A stretch of DNA of 64,000 bases from Berberis thunbergii (Eukaryota > Streptophyta > Magnoliopsida > Ranunculales > Berberidaceae). The notes beneath the pieces were generated by a model that saw only the letters and a list, made by a program, of their open reading frames with translations, did not search any database and had not been told where the DNA came from. Location: contig QNQO01000528.1 of assembly GCA_003290165.1 (NCBI GenBank), forward strand, positions 434,001-498,000, in the 5' to 3' direction. This document shows positions 11,801-24,478 of this stretch, piece after piece. Within the stretch, counting starts at the first letter, position 1. Each line of letters opens with the position of its first letter. Position numbers and translations under genes: made by a program.

Positions 11801-14302
11801 TCCGCCTTCTATCTGCTGGTTCTCTCGAGGAGCTTGTTTATTCTCGTCAGGTATACAAGCAACAACTATCAAATATTGCTGTATCAGGAAAGATGGAAAG
11901 ACGATATTTTGAAGGGGTCCAGGTGTGAACTTACTCTTGTTTAAGTTTTGACTTTCGCGTGATTATTTTTATTTGATGTGTCTACTTTCCACAACATTCC
12001 TTTGATCACTCTTATGTATCTCCTTGGTAACTTCCCCTCAGGACTGCAAGGAATTCCAGGGCGAGCTTTTTGGGATCTGCAATCTATTCCGCGATTTGTC
12101 AGATAAGCTTTTTACCAGTGAGATCATTGAAATGAATGAACAGAGGGAACAGAAAAGGCATGGCAATGATAAGAAAGAGGATCCTGCAAAAGTTGGGACA
12201 TATAGTGGTCCTTCAGAAGAGGCAAGTGAAATTTGTTTAACTAGATCGGAGGCAAAAATGCTCAATGGCTTGGAAGTTCCTCCCACAAATAAACCTCCGC
12301 TTGAAGACATGGGTAAGCTAGTTATCATGTTTCTGCTTTCTCATAATCATTACTGTTTTTAGCTATGTAACAATGTCATTCTTTTTCTATTTAAAAAAAA
12401 AACATGTATCGTGTGTGGATACTCGTGTCGACACTGACGGATCTTCCCATTTGACACTCCATACTTAGATCACCAACTTTTTCATATATCTTTTGAAAAG
12501 TTTCAATTCTATACTAATTTTACAAGCATATAATGACAAATTATTAGTACATGAGTAGCAAGTGAATGAATATCACTAATAGTTCAAAACTTATTACTGA
12601 AAAGTAACTAATACAAAAATGTACAAGCGTATACCCTAACATATCTTGTATTATGTTTTTCCGGCCAACGTGTCTTGATGTGTCAAATACTGTATCGACG
12701 TCATTGTTACATAGGATTTTAGGCTATTGGATCTGGCAGTAGATGGAAAATCTCAAAACCATTTATTTTATTGTCACTATGCTCAATCTTCAAAAGTAGT
12801 AATCTTGTAAGACACAAATAATTCAGCACAGGCTCGCTCCAAAGAAAAATGTGAGTACTTCTTTGAATTGTTTTGATAATAAGCTTCTTTTGCTAGTTAA
12901 AGTAGGAGATATTTACTAAAGTTAGATTCTATTCCTAAGATGGACTAAGGGAATGTTTGTCTTTATGAAGAGGTTAGCCTCTAATTAGAGGTAACCTCTA
13001 ACTAGAGGCAATGTCTAACCAAAGGATCTAAATAGAAGTTGTAAGAATTGTTTATCTAGGCTTTAAGTAAAGGCATCTTGGTTGTTTGACCCTTTTTTCC
13101 ATGTTACTTGTTCATTTAAACATAGAAGTTTGCGTTCAAAAAGTTCATTAAAAATTGCATATAGTTTTACATTTCTAAATTTGACTTGTACTGAAGTTCA
13201 AAGGCATATAGTTGTTTGGCTCTAGTTAGACATTTAAAACAAACACTATTAACTTTGCCACATTCAGATTTTTTGAAAAACATAGACCACAAAATCTGAG
13301 TGCCAAAAACAAACACCCACCGAATTTTTTGATTATATTCCTGGAAGCAGATGGGAGTGTATTTTCTAAAGAATACAAATAAGTATTTTAATTTTGGTTG
13401 CTAAAGTTGTTTAAGGAATGCCAACTCCAAGTAGTTTTTTATCCTTTGCACTTCCTTATTTCTCTTCCCCATAACATCAGGAAACTGAACATAATTGACA
13501 AATTTCTGACACAAGTACCATAAATACAGCTAATATCTTAGGTTAATTGATGGAATATTCTCAAGAACGGTTGTATGTGAGAAAATAAATATCTATTAAA
13601 CTGATATTCTATACGAGCACTTCACTAAAGGGAGTACCTGAGAAAATACTGGAAGCTTTGAGTAAAAATTGGACAGTGACAAATGTTATTTGTCCTTGAA
13701 AGCTCTAGTGAATTTATGCTTGTAGAATTTCAGTTCAACAGAATCCAATTGCTTATAAAAACTAAAAAGTAGTTATACAAAACAATTCATGGGAAGGAGG
13801 GGGGATTGAAGAGAAACAAATGCTTTAGATGACTCAGAAATAGTAATCACATGGTACTTTGTATACTACTTTATTGATATTAGCAACCAAGCCAAGTGGT
13901 TTTGTGGATCATATCTTATTTTGTTTAATTGATTAGGATATTGATGCAAGAAACTTAGTTCAAGCAGTTAAGACTATTTGCTAATGCTTGAGATCAAGCA
14001 GTTTTTGGTATCAGCAAAACTTTGTGGTTTAATACCTAATTTTATATGCAGGCATTGTTTACGCTCATCGCAATGAAGATATCGTCAATGCCGGACCTGG
14101 TCCTCATGGGAAGAATGAGGTTCTTGGGAAAGATCTTTCTCAATTGAGAAAACATAAGAGGAGACAATTTAACCTCCTTGCTCAGTTTATGGGTATGGGA
14201 GAAGTTGAGTTCAGCAAGTGGTTATTGTCTTCGTCCCAGTCGGTGCGAGAAAAAGTTCTTCAGGACTATAAGAAGCGAAAGGGGAAGATCCAAAATGGTT
14301 GA
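2839..14302 (+). CDS. SNF2-family helicase, Switch 2 / ERCC6L2-like
   Basis: Eight exons join in frame: 2839-3240, 8886-8992, 9629-10538, 10648-10895, 11443-11569, 11647-11922, 12042-12312 and 14052-14302 (2592 nt, 863 aa). All introns are GT-AG. Exon 1 encodes a Ser/Pro-rich, then acidic N-terminus. The Walker A motif DDMGLGKT spans the exon 2/3 junction. Exon 3 holds DEAH and LTGT. Exons 5-6 hold the C-terminal helicase lobe with [11 protein letters not shown] and [12 protein letters not shown] Cys-rich insert lies near the end of exon 3. SNF2 proteins are DNA-dependent ATPases that move nucleosomes or bound proteins; ERCC6L2 relatives act in DNA repair in the nucleus. The length and the N-terminal start MSLKAFKET agree with the plant Switch 2 family. 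Intron 1 (5.6 kb) carries a LINE and intron 7 a MITE. No frame damage is seen. Confidence 0.9.
3241..4734 (+). other. Intron 1 of Switch 2, upstream part
   Basis: Non-coding. A short direct repeat of CTCTCTAGTCTTTGAT type lies near 3697-3735. Bases 4260-4375 hold a C/T-rich stretch with TTCGGTCAAACC that recalls hAT subterminal sequence, but no ends were found. 4677-4725 is a simple TTTTAATTTTA repeat just before the LINE. Confidence 0.5.
4735..7640 (+). mobile_element. Degraded RTE-like LINE in intron 1
   Basis: Pieces of a non-LTR retrotransposon polyprotein run in order on the plus strand. An endonuclease domain includes GGDLN (near 5145) and [10 protein letters not shown] (near 5345). 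The reverse transcriptase follows, with [11 protein letters not shown] (near 6565) and FADDIVLI (near 6837). A C-terminal segment has [11 protein letters not shown] (near 7395). Many stops and frame changes (for example at 5281 and after 6358) make it inactive. The 3' end finishes in a short TTGATGATGATGG tail (7625-7637), typical of RTE-clade elements rather than a poly(A) tail. It shares the orientation of the host gene. No target-site duplication was resolved. Confidence 0.85.
12363..12714. mobile_element. MITE in intron 7 of Switch 2 (8-bp TSD)
   Basis: A 13-bp perfect terminal inverted repeat, CTATGTAACAATG, occurs at 12363-12375 and as its complement ending at 12714. Flanks GTTTTTAG (12355-12362) and GATTTTAG (12715-12722) match at 7 of 8 bases, an 8-bp duplication as made by hAT transposases. 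At 352 bp it has no coding capacity. It lies well away from the splice sites. Confidence 0.7.
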
Positions 14303-16430
14303 AGAGAGATGCATTGGTCAACTTGTATCCCTTTCAGTCAGTATTCTACTATTCTGTAAATACAGATGGAGCATACCAATGCAGCCTTCTTGTTCAGGTT
14401 TGATATTGGGGGATGCAGCATTTGCGCTGGTTCACGAATTGGAAGTTGGAATCATTATGTTGCTACCATCTGAATGAGAGCTTTGGGACAAAAGGAAGAA
14501 CACGTTTAAAGATTAGAAACATGGTCAGCAGTCTATCAATGTACATACTGAAGGTGAGTTTTCATTTAACCTTTTCTTTGTGTTTTTAGGATGTAGATAT
14601 TTGCCTTTTTGTATTAGCATCCATTTCATAGTCCTTTGGTAGCACGATACATCAGAATGGTGTAATGTAGCATAGAGTTAAGTTAAAACAGTGTTAAATT
14701 ATAAAATTCGATGCCTCTGTACAGTATATACAAGTATAATTGTTTCAAAGTTTCACGATAGATTGATCATATCCCTTGTTTGTTCACTGTCATGCAGTCA
14801 TGGTTGTGTAAAGTGTTGTAATCTTTGGTCGTTACTACCGATTCTTGGATCATATTAACTAACAAAAGTTACTTTTGATTTTTTTGGCAGCTAATTATGC
14901 AGTTATTGGAGAATTTACACAACTTATAAGTCAAAAGATAAAAAGACAGAAAACAAAGTGCTATACCCTATAGCAAAAAGTAATCTAGAGTTGATCAATT
15001 TGACAAAAACTTGATTTTACCATTTGGCAAAGCCATGATTAACTGTGGATATGAATACCCCTTGGTCTAAAGTGAATTATTTTGTTAATATTTGTGGAAG
15101 GCTAAAATGTAACAAACGGGGCCAGATATCCCCTATCTCCAGAGCTTTCAACCCTACCACTGCCACCACCAGCCACCATCACTAGTCACCTTTAACCACA
15201 ACCTCTGGCATTTTGCTCCTTTCGGTGATAATTTATATTTTTGTACAGAAATTAGATAGAAGACTGAGGATAGTTCATGCACGGTGTTCATTGAGTATTG
15301 TTCCATTTCATTCCTTTCGTCGATCTTTCACTGTATTTCTGAACAGTTGATGTCGGTATACTTCCACCAAAATCTAAGCCGATGTTTCATGTTTGAAGCA
15401 TAGGCTAAAGTATCAGAAATTTAACAACCATTCAATTTCAATGCTAAATTGTTGTGGTATTAAAATGAAACACCTAGTAATCAGTACACAAATAGTTTTA
15501 AAAAAATTTGGTTAAAATCTGGATAGCACATTTAGATTCCACAAAAACCTAAAATCTGGTTCATTGCGCTGTAAAGCTACAACAGTTCCATGATTACCTG
15601 TAATTACATTGGTCAACATAAATAGAACCAGCAACAGTTGGGTCACAATTAAAACCCTAATCAACCTCTAAGAATGTTAGATTCTATTCTTTGAATTAAC
15701 CAAAAAAGCACAAACCAAACAATCCCATAACCCTAGAATCCAACCTCCCTTGAGTGTAAGATATTCACATCACCCAACTTCCACATGATTCTCAATTGCA
15801 TCATACCATACTAAAAATCGCGTAGACTCTAGACGATAAAGAGTGCAGTCACCATCTTAGCCGCAACTATATTGTCGACTCGCAATCCATTTACATCATC
15901 CATCTTTAACCCTTCTCAATGGTTAAAGCATCAATCTTTACAACAATAATGAAAGAAAGAAAGCAAGAAAGCTAAGTCCATCAAAATTCCATACTATTGC
16001 CTAATTTGAGTACAAACAACAACCCCATTTTTCCCTCCTACACATTTCTTGTAACCAAAGGATGCTTTGACAGTGGATATCCTACAAGAAAGCCACTTTT
16101 TTGACAAGGAGCCATGCATGATTATGCTCTCACTTTGTGTTTTTGTGTTGGATGTTCTGACCCTCACACAATTCAATTACAGATGACCATCCATCCATCC
16201 ATCCCCAAAGTAAAATTCCCTTTGCTCAGCATTCTTTTATGTTCAAACAAACACCGACCCCTATCGTCTTATCTTTCAGTCCTATACACCATTCCTCCTT
16301 TTCTATCTTCTGTCCCCTGTCTTACTAGGACCCCTTTGAAAGCTAAACAAGGCAAAAATCTCACTCACTCACCTCTAAAAATGAGATTCCTTGCATGACC
16401 CACACCTTTGCCTTTCAAATATTTCTTTCT
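14303..16430. other. Intergenic between Switch 2 and HIPP
   Basis: It holds the 3' untranslated region of Switch 2 (at least to about 14560) and the upstream region of the HIPP gene. No other gene, RNA or clear element was recognised. The frames seen here are short and cross the real genes. Confidence 0.6.
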
Positions 16431-16432
16431 CA

Positions 16433-16439
16433 TATAAAA
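16433..16439 (+). promoter_or_regulatory. TATA box of HIPP gene
   Basis: TATAAAA lies 117 bp upstream of the chosen ATG at 16550, in a pyrimidine-rich region that fits a plant core promoter with a leader of about 85 bases. Confidence 0.5.
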
Positions 16440-16549
16440 CTGAGTGACCCATCCCTTGATTCTTCATCCAGACTTATCCCTCCACCTCTCCAATACAAAA
16501 GACACCACTCTTGTTATTCTTCATTCCCTTCCTCCCTCTACATTTTCTC

Positions 16550-17562
16550 ATGTCACCAATGGTTCCTGAATTGGAGGTATGCTTTTCGATCCCATACCAC
16601 CTGCAAAATAATATGAACACATGACTTGTGATATAAACTAATTGATTTTCTTCAATATGACAATGCAGAAACCTCGAGTTACAGAGATAATGGTGAGGAT
16701 GGACTGCAGTGGGTGTGTGCAGAAGATCAAGAAGGCATTGCATGGCATTAATGGTAATTAATAAACAATGACATTTGTGTACATTTAGTTTTGGTTTTAG
16801 TTATTAGATTTCTGACACAGCTTGTTTTGAGAAATGATTTTCAGAGTTGTTCTGATTTTGTGTACAGGTATTTATGATCTCTATATTGATTTCCCTCAAC
16901 AAAAATTGACGGTTGTAGGGTGGGCTGACCCAGAAAAGATTGTCAAAGCTATCAAGAAAACGAGGAAGGTTGCAACAATATGTTCCCACACGCAAGCTAC
17001 TGAACCTCCAGCTGAACCCACAGAACCAGCACCTGAAGCTGCACCAGATGCTGTGAACCCTCCTCCAGAAGCTCCACCTGCTGAAGCTTCTCCGCCTACG
17101 GAACCACCCAAAGATCCCCCACCACCTGAAAACCCACCTGCAGAGACTACACCACCACCTGCAGAGCCTACACCACCACCTGCAGAGCCTGACAGTCAAC
17201 CACCTCAGCCTACTGGACCCAAGGATGTCGAAGAGCTTCACTATATCCATCACCATCCCCAACAGGATTACAATTATGGATACAGCGGTAGTGACTTGAG
17301 CCATCACCATGACAGTGGATACTGGCATAGTTACCCTAATCATCACAGCTTCCGACCTGAGCCACCTGTTCATATGAGCTACAACACCTACAGACCTTCC
17401 CCTTACATCTCAAGATACGAATATGGCAGGCCACCTCCAACACAAACCCATTTCGGCAGGACGGGAAGATACAGTGACGAATACAACCGGGGCAATGGAG
17501 ATGGGAACAACATCACTTTGATGTTCAGTGACGAAAACCCGAATGCATGCAGAATAGTCTAG
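16550..17562 (+). CDS. Heavy-metal-associated isoprenylated plant protein (HIPP)
   Basis: Three exons, 16550-16576, 16669-16753 and 16868-17562, join to 807 nt (268 aa) with GT-AG introns. Residues about 10-75 form a heavy-metal-associated (HMA) ferredoxin-like fold with the metal-binding motif MDCSGC (the CxxC pair) and a VVGWADPEKIVKAIKK strand-helix. About 60 residues of Pro/Glu/Ala-rich repeats follow, then a His/Tyr-rich tail. The protein ends in CRIV, a CaaX box for isoprenylation, so membrane anchoring is expected. HIPPs bind metal ions such as Cu, Zn or Cd and act in metal handling or stress. An in-frame ATG at 16559 could also be the start; the first ATG (16550) was chosen. The exact HIPP number cannot be assigned. 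Confidence 0.88.
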
Positions 17563-20500
17563 AATGTATGAGAGGTTCAGAGGAAAAAAGTCTCTCTTCA
17601 CAAAAATAGTCTTGAGGGAGTAATTAGCTGTATAATATAAGTATTTGGTGACAATAACCACTATAAGCATGTATAATAATGTCTGAAGAGAGAATTAGAT
17701 TCCTATCATGAAGAACTGATCCTGCATTCCATTCCTAAGAGATTGCCTGAATTCCATCCTTGTGGAAGAATCATATAAAGTGATGTTTATTATGTTATCA
17801 TGCAATTCTAAGCCTCAATTTTGGAAAATATTTGTTACGGTTATTTTACATATGGAAACTAGTTGTTTTGTTTCAATTGATGAATATTACAAATCAATAA
17901 AATGAAATATTATGTAGAAGCTACCATTTATGTGTCCCACATAGAGTCCAGAGATTTCATGAATTCAAGATCCAATATAAACCACCTAGCTACAGGGTAT
18001 TTTATTATAATTATAATTATAATTATAATTTTTTGTGTTATTCTTTCAAGTGTGTAATGTATTGTTCCAGACAATTCACCAGATATATTTTTATGCAAAT
18101 AAATAGGGAGGTGGATTGAGTTAATATTGACAATAAAAAGCATGAACATTCACTGTGATTTAACGATCTTCTTCATAACACTAACAACATATGAAATTAT
18201 GGATTCAAATATGATAAGCGTAAGTTATATTTCAATCTTCAATCTTCCGCCCCTACTGTGTAACTGCCTACCTAAACATCCTGCCCCACGGGTTGTAACA
18301 GCACTGGAGATGATCATGTTTCAAGCTACAATGGCACATTAAATATTACTAATGACATTATACTTTTCTAAACACAATATATCTGGATCTACAGCAATGG
18401 AATCAGACTTCCTGAGCTGAAAAAAATTCACTCAGAAGTCTGACACCATAACCTGGATTCATCAGATTCAAAAGGTATAACCCATCACCATAGTTGGTGT
18501 GTCCAGTAAACTATATCCTAAGGTAATTGGCTCTAGACGCTTTCCAAATGCCCCAGTGGAACAACAAAGGATGATAGACTGAATTCAGGTCGGTGTCTGT
18601 TCGATTGTTCCAGTGGTGGTCCAGGAGGGCACCATGATTGCACTAGGAGATTGCAAAGACATGATCGAATTTCCTACAACTGGGATAAAGTAGTGGAGAG
18701 TAATACTCTTCGTTCATGAATGATTGGGAAAGGATTGATAACAATGTACCACTGTGAAGGGTTGATTATCAGTTTAAAGCGACGTGAGAAACCACCAACT
18801 AGGTGCACTCAGTTTGCATGGTTTGAGAACCTAATATCATCACTCCATGAGGTTCTCTTTTTAACACTCTTATCTAATGAATGTTTCACCAAGAAACCTG
18901 GTAGATATGCTATTAAAAGAGCAAGTATACAATCAATTTGTCAATCCTGGCAAGATCAAGACAAATGTATACATTCAAAATTTACTCACTTCAAGGGTTC
19001 TGAAAATTTTCAGTTATATTTGTGAAGTTGATGCACGACAAAGAACTTAACCACTAAAGATTCTAATTATTTCTGTATGAAGCTTTGTTATATAAAACAG
19101 AGAGAGCAGATGTGAAGAAGGCTTAAAAGGTCCAAGACAGAGGACCCAAATTGCAAAACCTTTTAGTATTTTAACCAAGAAAGAATTGAAAGGCAGTAAA
19201 CTATATCAAAGATACCTCATGCTTTCTGCTGTATTGTGAGCACACTTGTTCATGAAAAAATATCGGATTAAATTGCATAAACTAAGAATTGAACTTAGGT
19301 TTTTGTCAGGGAAATGCAATAGAAATTATAAATAAGACTATTTTATTTCGACTTTGTAATAAAGAAAGAGAACAATGTTGAAAAGAATGCAAAGGAATGA
19401 TATTTGAAGAACCGGGTTGAACTGGTAAATGAGGTATGGCAGATCATGGTGACCAACTACTCATATGCCTACTACTTATGCTGATCAACTTGAAACCACG
19501 CCTCTTCACCAATATGTCTAACCAAAATATTATGGAGCATAAATTAGAGAAAATCCTCCTTTAGAAACTCGCTTATGTAGAAAACCATTAAACTACAAGC
19601 TCATGCCACCAATAATAAGATGCGTAATCAAGTATCGGGACATCTGTCTAACCATATGCATTAAACTAAGAACCAATCTGGAGTGGCCTACATACTATGG
19701 ACGCATAGACTGTTTATGTTGCTTGATTACCTCTCATTTGGTAACTTTTAGAATAAAAACCCATAACAATGTGACTTTTAGTTAGCCTAGGTTGAGTCTT
19801 ATATTCATTGACAGAACTATAAGTACCATACTGGCTCATATACTTCGTTTCTCTCGTGGAAAAGTAATCACCAAGTACCATATTGTGAAATAGGAAACAT
19901 GTTTGAAACAGGAAAGTGTTTGGACTCCTATTTGAAACAGGAAACTGTTTGGATTTCTGAAAATTGTTTTTTGAATATAGTGGAATCACCTCACCGTGGA
20001 CGTAGGCAATTGCTGAACCACGTAAACCTTGTGTCTCTTGTGGTATGTTCTTAATTTTCTCTAATCTCTTTCTTTGCTAGTTACTCTATTTAATTGATTG
20101 GATCCTTGTGATACTTGTGTGCAATTGTTGGTGTCTACCCGCTTCCGCAATAAAGCGCAACACATATAAAAAAATAGACAACAACCAAGTAAAGGAATTT
20201 TGCAAGGCAAATCTGACTAAGCAAAAGCCATAGGAGTGCTCATTGAGAAACTCACCCACAATGACAATTACCCTGACTAGCTGATACATACAATGCTAAC
20301 AGAATTACGCTGCCTGTTCGAACACCCAAACTTATTATTCTTCTTGTCTTTTTAATCTGAAAAAAGTGAAAAGAAAAGGGTTCCAAATATAGATAAAAAG
20401 AATTTCATTTCCTAATTAGTAACATCAAACCTTTCTCTAAAGATGAGCATTTCATACAAGAATAATCAAATCAAAGGTATCCCTTTCTGATTTCGAATAT

Positions 20501-20883
20501 AAATGTGTTCCATCAGTTGATTTATGTCTGCGAACTCTGTCGTGACTTCCCTTTAAAGTGCCTCAAATCTGAAAAAAAAAAAAAAAAAAAAAGCGAAAAC
20601 TGTATTTGAATACACACAGTTATGTTAAATAAAAATTAGTCTTCCGGTGTGGGGGTTCTCTTTTCTTTTCCTTAGAGGTTCGAATCCTACAAGATATTTT
20701 TCATGAAATTCAGACAACCAATACGTTTAATAAACCCAAAAAAAAAACGAAGTGTCCTCTACGTAGTTTGTCTCAACATGATATTCAATAAGAAAATGTA
20801 AATTTGCAAATTATGCGCACAGTCGCACATATACAAGTTGAGCTCCTCAATTTTGTAACAATGTACGGTATGTATTTGTTTCA
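17563..20883. other. Intergenic, no gene seen
   Basis: After the HIPP 3' UTR this is A+T-rich DNA without a supported gene. A trinucleotide-type (ATAATT)n microsatellite lies at 18003-18031 and a poly(A) run at about 20572-20592. At 20683-20693, GGTTCGAATCC is a perfect tRNA-type B box in a short segment resembling 22650-22690, probably a SINE fragment. Confidence 0.5.
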
Positions 20884-21060
20884 AGAGTGAGGTTAGGGAA
20901 TCAAGTGTTGCAACCAGGTTTATAACCAGAACGATGTGACATTGTTAGAGAAGGTTTTTTTACAACCTGGAGATACACATAAACACTTTAGGACTTTCAT
21001 CATTCTTTCAAGATCATGCCACGTCACCATGGTTACAAAACCTGATTGCAAAAACGTTAC
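20884..21060. repeat. Short dispersed repeat, copy A
   Basis: About 170 bp, from GAGTGAGGTTAGGGAATC to CCTGATTGCAAAAAC, is similar to 24479-24627. Imperfect inverted ends (GCAACCAGGTTT and AAACCTGATTGC) suggest a small MITE. No clear target-site duplication was found. Confidence 0.45.
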
Positions 21061-21124
21061 TTCAATTTAACCATTTCTTGAACAATGGCAACATTATTCC
21101 TACCCATAATCCTAGCTGTATGCA

Positions 21125-22650
21125 TAACAAACAATATACAGTCACTTGAGTTCAATAAACTTGAAGCAAGATAAGAACATAAAATTGTGATTTTTTTTTA
21201 AATAATGAAATTGGGGTTTCTACAAAACATTTAACAGAAGCATCTGAAACAATGCAAATGAAATAAAGACTGAACATGCAAACAAATATAATTGTTTTTG
21301 AATGCTAAGCAAACTCTAATAAATATTTATTAAAATTCAAAATATTTATTTTTTTCTAATAAAAAAATAAATATTTTAATATCCATATATTTTAATTGCT
21401 ATAATGTTATTTTAACATCAAAATTTTGTTATGCGAGTGATTCTTATATAATATGCAGTCTGTATGACACTATAAGTTATGCGAAACTTTTATGTAGTAT
21501 TTAAGAGTTTAAAATGCATAAACATATATTGTTAAATTCAAAACTACAATAATTTCATTTATGTTATTTAATCCACCACAGATACTTTCAAACCCAAGTT
21601 AGGTGTGCAATTGAGACAAAATACACATCATCTTGGCTCATTTTCATACACATGGAAGACGGACCGAGTTTATATATATGTTTTTCTGATTAATATACAA
21701 TATCGCTTCCTAGGAAAATTGAATGAACACCGAGGCGAGGATGATAGTGACAAAAATAGGTGAGATTAGAACATTTCTAGGTCGCCAACTATGAGGAAAT
21801 ACATGAAACGTTCTAGCTAATTGGAAACATAAACAATGCGGTGAGTTAAGATGAGCCCATAAAAATTGTGCGACGTACTCACCTTCTTCATTACAAAAAA
21901 TTAAGCATAAGTTGATTGATGGAGATGGGTTTTGTTTAGTTAATCTTTCAACATTAGAAAACATAGTCAGATTATTAAAGAAGTTGTTGTATCTCTGTTT
22001 CTTGATTTATTCAATCAGACTTTAGGTTCTTTTTTTATTTTTTTTATTTCAAAAGTAGGGTTTATAATGACCATCTGTTAGATTATGGATAATTCCATGT
22101 TTATCCATTCTTGAGTTCATTACTTAAACAATTTATCACTAAATTGATTCTTAGTTTATGGACTAAGCAAGTTCGGTGTCAAAGTAGGGAAAGTTTTTGG
22201 TAATCATTGCTTCTACTCCTCAATTAGCTTCTATGAAAGACATCCACCCAGGTGCATTATTGACTATAAATTTGATGTATGGTTGTGTGAGAGCGCATTC
22301 TAATTATAAAAATTGATGATAATTAAATATAAAAAGAATAACTCAGGTTAGTTAATTAATCATTAGTTAAAGGAAGAAGATGAATCACCTATCTTCTGAG
22401 TATAGGGGTTTTATTTTCTTTAAAGTCTAGTTAGTTATGTTTGCTAGCCTTTTTTTTTTTTTTTTAATTATTTTTAACACTTTTTACCCAATCAAACCCA
22501 AAAAAATACTAGCAATCATTTTTTTGTAAAGGCAAGCAGGGCTTTTATAGAATTTCAGAACTCATAAAGATGCTGCAAGCTGGATTTGAACCCATGACCT
22601 AGTGGTACCATCCGTTAAGCTCTAACAGTTGAGCTGTCATGAGTGGCTAG
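21125..22650 (+). repeat. Tandem segmental duplication, copy 1
   Basis: Markers in order: CAATAAACTTGAAGCAAGATAAG, GAAATTGGGGTTTCTACAAA, GAGGATGATAGTGAC, CTAATTGGAAACATAAACAATG, TTAAGCATAAG, TGTTTCTTGATTTATTCAATC, then a SINE. The same order appears at 22814-25525. Relative to copy 2, it has about 470 bp of extra A+T-rich sequence (about 21268-21735) and lacks the Mutator-like element and three small insertions. Confidence 0.75.
22516..22645 (-). mobile_element. tRNA-derived SINE, copy 1
   Basis: Read on the minus strand, AGCTCAACTGTTAGAGC matches an A box and GGTTCAAATCC a B box of the RNA polymerase III internal promoter. A tRNA-unrelated body and a short A-rich tail follow at the low-coordinate end. 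It is about 130 bp and homologous to 25389-25518. Confidence 0.75.
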
Positions 22651-23069
22651 AATTGTTGCTTTTCTTTTCCTCATACGTTCGAATCCTATACACAGACATT
22701 TGAGTTCAATAAACATTTTTTTTTAAAGGCAAGCGTGTCGTCAGTGAGTATAGAAATCAAAACGCACATTAAATCACCACAGCCTTAACCAACTCACCAG
22801 ACTACCATTGACAGTTCAATAAACTTGAAACAAGATAAAAACACAAAACTGTGATTTTTTTTATTATTTTCAAATAATGAAATTGGGATTTCTACAAAAC
22901 ATTTAACAACATCATACGAAAACAATGCAAATGAAATGAGGATGATAGTGACACAAATACTTGAGATTAAGACATTTCTAGGTTACCAACTATGAGGAAA
23001 TACATGTAAACGGTCTCGCTAATTGAAAACATAAACAATGAGGAGTTAAGATAAGACTGATAAAAATTC

Positions 23070-24437
23070 GGCAACGACTACTCCACATCACCAAAAGCAC
23101 TTTCTCACACCACCATTGAATTTTTTTTTTCTTACTTACTTAAGCCACCAATAAATATGCATAACCTAACAGAGAAACCCAAACTCAAAACGAAAAAACA
23201 TAAAAATATGATAAATTTTTACCAATTAAAACCCTCAATTGAGATCGATTATCAAGCTCATCAAAACATGAAAATTGTGGCACTGTGAGTTATCTAATAA
23301 ACACAATTTGAATCAATTGAAAATGTTTTGAAATGAACAAGTTATGGTCATTTTACTAAAATCGCACAAATCTGTCTCGCAATGAAAATGAGGTAGTATC
23401 TCCGACTTTCGGCCAACTTATGTGCTCGATCGAGACCAATTCTTAAGTTGATTAAAACACAAAAACTGTAGTACTCTGTGTTATCTAATAAAAAACTTAA
23501 ATCACTTGAAAATGTTTTGAAATGAGCAAGTTATAGTAATTTTACTAAAGTCGTGCAAATTTATCTCGCAATGAAAATATGATAATGTCTCTGACTTTTG
23601 ACCAACTTATGTACTCGATCAAGACCGATTCTCAAGTTGACAAAAACAATAAAGTTATAGTACTCTTAGTTAACATAACTTGAATCACTTGAAAATGTTT
23701 TGAAATGACCAAGTTATGGTCATTTTACTAAAATCGCACAAATCAGTCTGAAAGTTTTTGCTAAAATTTCCTGTGTCGCCCAGAACAATGTCAGTTTTGC
23801 AAAAACATTGCATTGTTCCAGGCAAAATTTTTTAAAAATCTTGCCTGAAATAATGCAAGGATTTTGCAAAAACTCGCATTTTTTTGGGCGAACAGGAAAT
23901 TTCAACAATTCTTTTTATTGTTCGCCCATATCAATGCGAGGTTTTGTAAAAACCTCACATTGTCTTAGGCAGACAATATTTATTTTTGTAATTTCTGAAA
24001 AAAATTTCTGAAGTTACTTTGTTTTTGTGATTGAAAATATTTATGTAATATTTTTTGAAGATTTCTTGAGATCACTTTGTTTTTTTGAAAATTTTGGGGA
24101 GGTTGCGATTTTTAAGGGTTTCGATTTTAAGGAAGAATGAAGAGATTTTGAGGGAGAGGGAAGAGATTTTCAAGGGAAAATGAATGGATTTTCAGAGAGA
24201 GGAAAAAAATTTGCAAGAGATTTGAATGTGATGAGATATTTGAATATGGGAAAGGGACGAGATTCGAATGGGGGATGGAGAAATCGCGTTTCGATTTGAA
24301 TTGGGAGGAAAAAAATGTTGTTTTTTGTTTATATAGGTGGTGTGAAAAAGTATTGTGATGTGAAAAATAAAGTAAGTAATATGGGAAAGTAAAATATTAT
24401 GAGAAAATACTTATGGTGATATGGAGTAATCCTTGCC
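23070..24437. mobile_element. Non-autonomous Mutator-like element (1368 bp)
   Basis: The left end GGCAACGACTACTCCACATC and the complement of the right end GGCAAGGATTACTCCATATC form an imperfect inverted repeat of about 31 bp. Flanks TAAAAATTC (23061-23069) and TACAAATTC (24438-24446) are a 9-bp target duplication with one mismatch, the length made by Mutator transposases. The paralogous empty site survives in copy 1 of the segmental duplication near 21859-21885. Inside are three tandem units of 183-189 bp and a G+A-rich right half. There is no transposase. Confidence 0.8.
23225..23750 (+). repeat. Three tandem units within the Mutator-like element
   Basis: The marker AATGTTTTGAAATGA recurs at 23322, 23511 and 23694, giving a period of 183-189 bp. 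Each unit also holds an ATCTAATAA-type motif, CAAGTTATGGTCATTTTAC and a CTCGATC-AGACC segment. Internal tandem arrays of this kind are common in non-autonomous DNA transposons. Confidence 0.75.
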
Positions 24438-24478
24438 TACAAATTCTGCTACATACTCACTTTCTTCATTAAAAAAAA

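Noticed and set aside
14178..14477. Plus-strand 99-aa frame after Switch 2
   Set aside because: It overlaps exon 8 in another frame; the helicase frame ends at 14302 and explains the conserved sequence.
16804..17373. Minus-strand 189-aa Trp/Arg-rich frame
   Set aside because: It is the antisense shadow of the Pro-rich HIPP coding exon.
18720..19025. Plus-strand 101-aa frame
   Set aside because: No domain, no promoter or splice context; ordinary A+T-rich intergenic DNA.
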